Origin: Leucothrix pacifica
GTDB lineage: Bacteria; Pseudomonadota; Gammaproteobacteria; Thiotrichales; Thiotrichaceae
NCBI RefSeq assembly: GCF_003172875.1
Contig: NZ_QGKM01000030.1
Span: forward strand, 1-64,000
Direction of reading: 5' to 3'
Length of the DNA stretch: 64,000 nucleotides
Shown one piece after another: positions 61,856 through 64,000 of the stretch. The translations under genes and the position numbers were made by a program. Position 1 is the stretch's first letter, and every line of letters begins with the position of its first letter. The notes below the pieces were generated by a model, which made no database searches, was not told the origin of the DNA, and saw only the letters and a list, made by a program, of their open reading frames with translations.

Positions 61856-62905
61856 TTACTGATGATTCGCCACCGTAGGCGGAACTGTATTAGCACTCGC
61901 CTGCAAATCCAACGCCTCCGGATGTTTCTGATAATGCTGACGAATCTCAATCGCGAGCGACTGCTTCACCGTAGTATCAATCTTACTACCACCTAACTCA
62001 CCCTGAGCATCTGGCGTATAGGCAATCAAGCGTTTCAATAACTCATCTTGTGGTTCAGTCATATTAGGTAGCCATGACTCCAGCAATGCCTTATCAACCT
62101 GTGCAGGCAGCGATCCCAATATACCAATATCATTTTGATCATGAATTAGCAGGCCGGAGGTGGTCCCTCTGTCTAGTGTCAGCACCTGCAGGAAATAAAG
62201 CGTGTGGTAGGCCAGTTGCTGTTTGAAATCATCCTGCTTGGGCATCGGATTATTATCAATCGCCTGACTCAGAATATCCGCGTAGGTATCGATAATCCGA
62301 CTAATCACCCGCTCGGCTAACTGGATGTCAGCACTGGCATCAGCCGTGTGATAGTTCTCAAGATAAAAATGGCAGACGCCGCGATGACGATCGAGGGCAG
62401 GGATAAAGAAATAACGATTTCCCTGTGCTTCGGCTTCAGCAAATTGCTCAGGCGCGGCTTCTTCCAAACAGCGGCGGAATTGCGCGGTTGCATCCGGACT
62501 TTCAATGGCAGGGTTTAAGTCCGCCATAATGCGCCAGTAACCTTGACCGTTCTTCAACTCCGTCCAACTGACGTGTAAATGTACTGAGGGAGCAAGCGGA
62601 TTGCGCGGGTGAATGATGCTGGACAATGCCGTGGCAGAGCCCAGTGATTTCATATCATCGTCTTCGTATTGCACTTGCGATACATTGACAGAGCCGCGAT
62701 TAAATACCGCCTCATCATTTGCAACGTAGCGTACACCACCACCGTGTCGGCCTTCTGCACGAAACCACTCGACCGGTTCAAATGCGCTGTTAGTTCCAGC
62801 GGCCTGACTGATCAACTCCATGCGTTTCACTAGCTGCTGCTGTAAGGCATTCACTAACTCATAGGCACGCTGAGCCGATGGCGATTGTGCTTCAATCCGT
62901 TGCAT
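61856..62905 (-). CDS. hemF: Oxygen-dependent coproporphyrinogen III oxidase-like protein
   Basis: The 349-residue protein has the HemF series: EWFRAEGRHGGGVRYVANDEAVFNRGSVNVSQV, IIHPRNPLAPSVHLHVSW and FYLENYHTADASADI, read in parts, and RGTTSGLLIHDQNDIGILGS near the end. It decarboxylates coproporphyrinogen III to protoporphyrinogen IX with molecular oxygen. It is 25 bp downstream of the FKBP gene and probably shares its transcript. The call is by pattern and not checked against a database. Confidence 0.85.
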   Translation of the reverse strand: MQRIEAQSPSAQRAYELVNALQQQLVKRMELISQAAGTNSAFEPVEWFRAEGRHGGGVRYVANDEAVFNRGSVNVSQVQYEDDDMKSLGSATALSSIIHPRNPLAPSVHLHVSWTELKNGQGYWRIMADLNPAIESPDATAQFRRCLEEAAPEQFAEAEAQGNRYFFIPALDRHRGVCHFYLENYHTADASADIQLAERVISRIIDTYADILSQAIDNNPMPKQDDFKQQLAYHTLYFLQVLTLDRGTTSGLLIHDQNDIGILGSLPAQVDKALLESWLPNMTEPQDELLKRLIAYTPDAQGELGGSKIDTTVKQSLAIEIRQHYQKHPEALDLQASANTVPPTVANHQ

Positions 62906-62930
62906 CAGATTCCCTCTTTAAATAAACGAA

Positions 62931-63668
62931 TTACTTAACTTGTTCTACTTCAGTTGTTGCTTCTGCTTCTGCTTCTGCATCAGCAGCAGGCTTTACGATT
63001 TCGAGAAGCTCAACTTCAAAAATCAATGTCTCGCTTGGACCAATACTCGCACCAGCACCACGTGTGCCATAAGCCAACTCAGAAGGAATAACGAAGCGGT
63101 ACTTACTGCCCACATTCATTAACTGAACCCCTTCAGTCCATCCCGGAATAACCTGATTCAAACCAAACTCAGCAGGCTGGCCACGCTCGTAAGAGCTATC
63201 AAAGGTGGTTCCGTCCAATAGCGTGCCTTTATAGTGTACTTTGACGATATCAGTCGCTTTTGGCTTATCACCTTCAGCAGCAGTCATTACTTCATACTGA
63301 AGACCGCTTTCCGTCACACTCACACCTTCGCGTGCTTTGTTTTCTTCTAAATAGGCTTTACCAGCCTTGATTGCATCTTCTGCAGCTGCGGCCATTGCGC
63401 GGTCTTCACTCGCCTGCATCTCCGCATGCGCTTCATCCATTGTCAGAACCGTCGGCTCACCTTTGTGCTGTGAACGGATACCTTCCAACATAATGTAGTA
63501 GTTGATATCTTCGGTGTATTCTTTAAGAATTCTGTCCCCAATCAACATGCCCAAGCTGTAGCTCAGACGCTCGTCCTGAGTCATTTGCTTAGTGCCTGCT
63601 GTCTCTGCCATTACACTTCCGGTCATTATTACCGAAGCTACACACGCAGCGATCAGTGTCTTTTTCAT
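62931..63668 (-). CDS. FKBP-type peptidyl-prolyl isomerase, Mip/FklB-like
   Basis: The 245-residue precursor has a signal peptide (ending SVMA/ET), an N-terminal helical dimerisation segment (MTQDERLSYSLGMLIGDRILKEY) and a C-terminal FKBP domain (KVHYKGTLLDGTTFDSSYERG, IPGWTEGVQLM, SELAYGTRGAGASIGPSETLIFEVELL, read in parts). This is the Mip/FkpA arrangement of periplasmic folding catalysts. A low-complexity tail follows, AEAEAEATTEVEQVK. Confidence 0.92.
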   Translation of the reverse strand: MKKTLIAACVASVIMTGSVMAETAGTKQMTQDERLSYSLGMLIGDRILKEYTEDINYYIMLEGIRSQHKGEPTVLTMDEAHAEMQASEDRAMAAAAEDAIKAGKAYLEENKAREGVSVTESGLQYEVMTAAEGDKPKATDIVKVHYKGTLLDGTTFDSSYERGQPAEFGLNQVIPGWTEGVQLMNVGSKYRFVIPSELAYGTRGAGASIGPSETLIFEVELLEIVKPAADAEAEAEATTEVEQVK

Positions 63669-63799
63669 ATTGTTTTCCTGTAAATAATGGTGTTCTGTTC
63701 ACTACTGTGTGCCGTTGCATCAGCCACAATAATCGTTAGTTTGACAATAAAATGTCGTTTAAACCACACCCTCACTGGTCAGAGTGTAGTCCAAATGAA

Positions 63800-64000
63800 T
63801 CAGGATGGCTCAACCAATTTGCCCCACAGGTCATGTTCATCCGCATGTGTAATATCGACTTCAACAAACTGGCCAGGTTCCAACATTTCGCCTTCCAGAT
63901 AAACCACACCATCAATTTCCGGTGCATCCATCTTACTGCGGGCAATCGTCAGATCCTCTGCCACATCGTCGGTCAATACCGTCATGCGCTGGCCGATACG
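63800..64000 (-). CDS. rimO: Ribosomal protein S12 methylthiotransferase RimO, C-terminal part (5' end outside window)
   Basis: The last 66 residues are visible. They form the TRAM domain of Rim[19 protein letters not shown], then [25 protein letters not shown] and the stop. RimO adds a methylthio group to Asp89 of ribosomal protein S12. The catalytic radical SAM part lies beyond the right edge. Confidence 0.88.
   Translation of the reverse strand, partial: RIGQRMTVLTDDVAEDLTIARSKMDAPEIDGVVYLEGEMLEPGQFVEVDITHADEHDLWGKLVEPS

Noticed and set aside
1-64000. CRISPR arrays, rRNA or tRNA genes
   Set aside because: I saw no regularly spaced direct repeats and no rRNA or tRNA signatures on either strand, although a covariance-model search would be more reliable.

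Overview
The window looks like a piece of a medium-GC, IS-rich gammaproteobacterial chromosome, probably marine. The evidence is the gene set: an EfpL-type EF-P paralogue, VF530 and DUF5062 proteins, a biosynthetic arginine decarboxylase followed by carboxynorspermidine genes, aerobic coproporphyrinogen oxidase, a Mip-like FKBP, and RimO at the right edge. A Thiotrichales (Leucothrix-like) source is my low-confidence inference. All family assignments come from reading the sequence; no database was searched. I recognised no rRNA, tRNA or CRISPR array.

Layout. 0-5 kb: a methylated-amine demethylation locus (FAD/GcvT dehydrogenase plus an MttB-family methyltransferase) wrecked by an IS that cuts off the 5' ends of mttB and of a divergent EamA transporter. 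5-12.8 kb: housekeeping genes (efpL, a HAD phosphatase, a lipoprotein hydrolase, cpdB, an acetyltransferase, glpD, a VF530 protein). 12.9-14 kb: an Xre/excisionase-type antitoxin with a PIN toxin. 14.2-19.5 kb: pirin and a purine-catabolism run (xdhC, puuD, guaD, a GlxR-like reductase). 19.7-23.1 kb: an IS5-like element placed just before an araC gene and its NTF2/SnoaL-like neighbour, which carries an in-frame amber stop.

23.1-36.4 kb is a defence and toxin-antitoxin island. Its core is a three-gene operon: an unrecognised 809-residue protein, a prokaryotic viperin (pVip) and a HicA-like small protein, preceded by a nested palindrome and closed by a terminator. Around it lie a Phd remnant, a mosaic of broken genes, an intact VapBC, a vapBC wreck holding an IS4-family element with a clean 9-bp target duplication, a SEFIR-STAND-TPR sensor protein, MntA-like and ParD-like remnants, and a DUF4143 ATPase.

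36.5-41.3 kb: sugar-acid catabolism (idonate/gluconate dehydrogenases, gluconokinase, a hydroxyacid reductase, a poly-G-frameshifted dehydrogenase, RidA). 41.6-47.2 kb: one 1,856-residue secreted protein with a glycosidase-like barrel, Ig/cadherin-like domains, an SGNH-like domain and three CBM9-like repeats. 47.3-51.5 kb: an EamA exporter, a BMP-type nucleoside-binding protein, a D-amino-acid aminotransferase and a TPR protein. 51.7-57.8 kb: polyamine synthesis (speA, carboxynorspermidine dehydrogenase and decarboxylase), split by a two-gene ATPase plus TOPRIM (DUF3226) cassette resembling OLD/PARIS defence systems. 57.9-64 kb: a second copy of the lipoprotein hydrolase, an M23 peptidase translationally coupled to a two-component system, hemF, an FKBP and the 3' end of rimO.

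The main candidate for a little-described system is the pVip operon with its 809-residue and HicA-like partners. The ATPase/DUF3226 cassette and the SEFIR-STAND protein come next.
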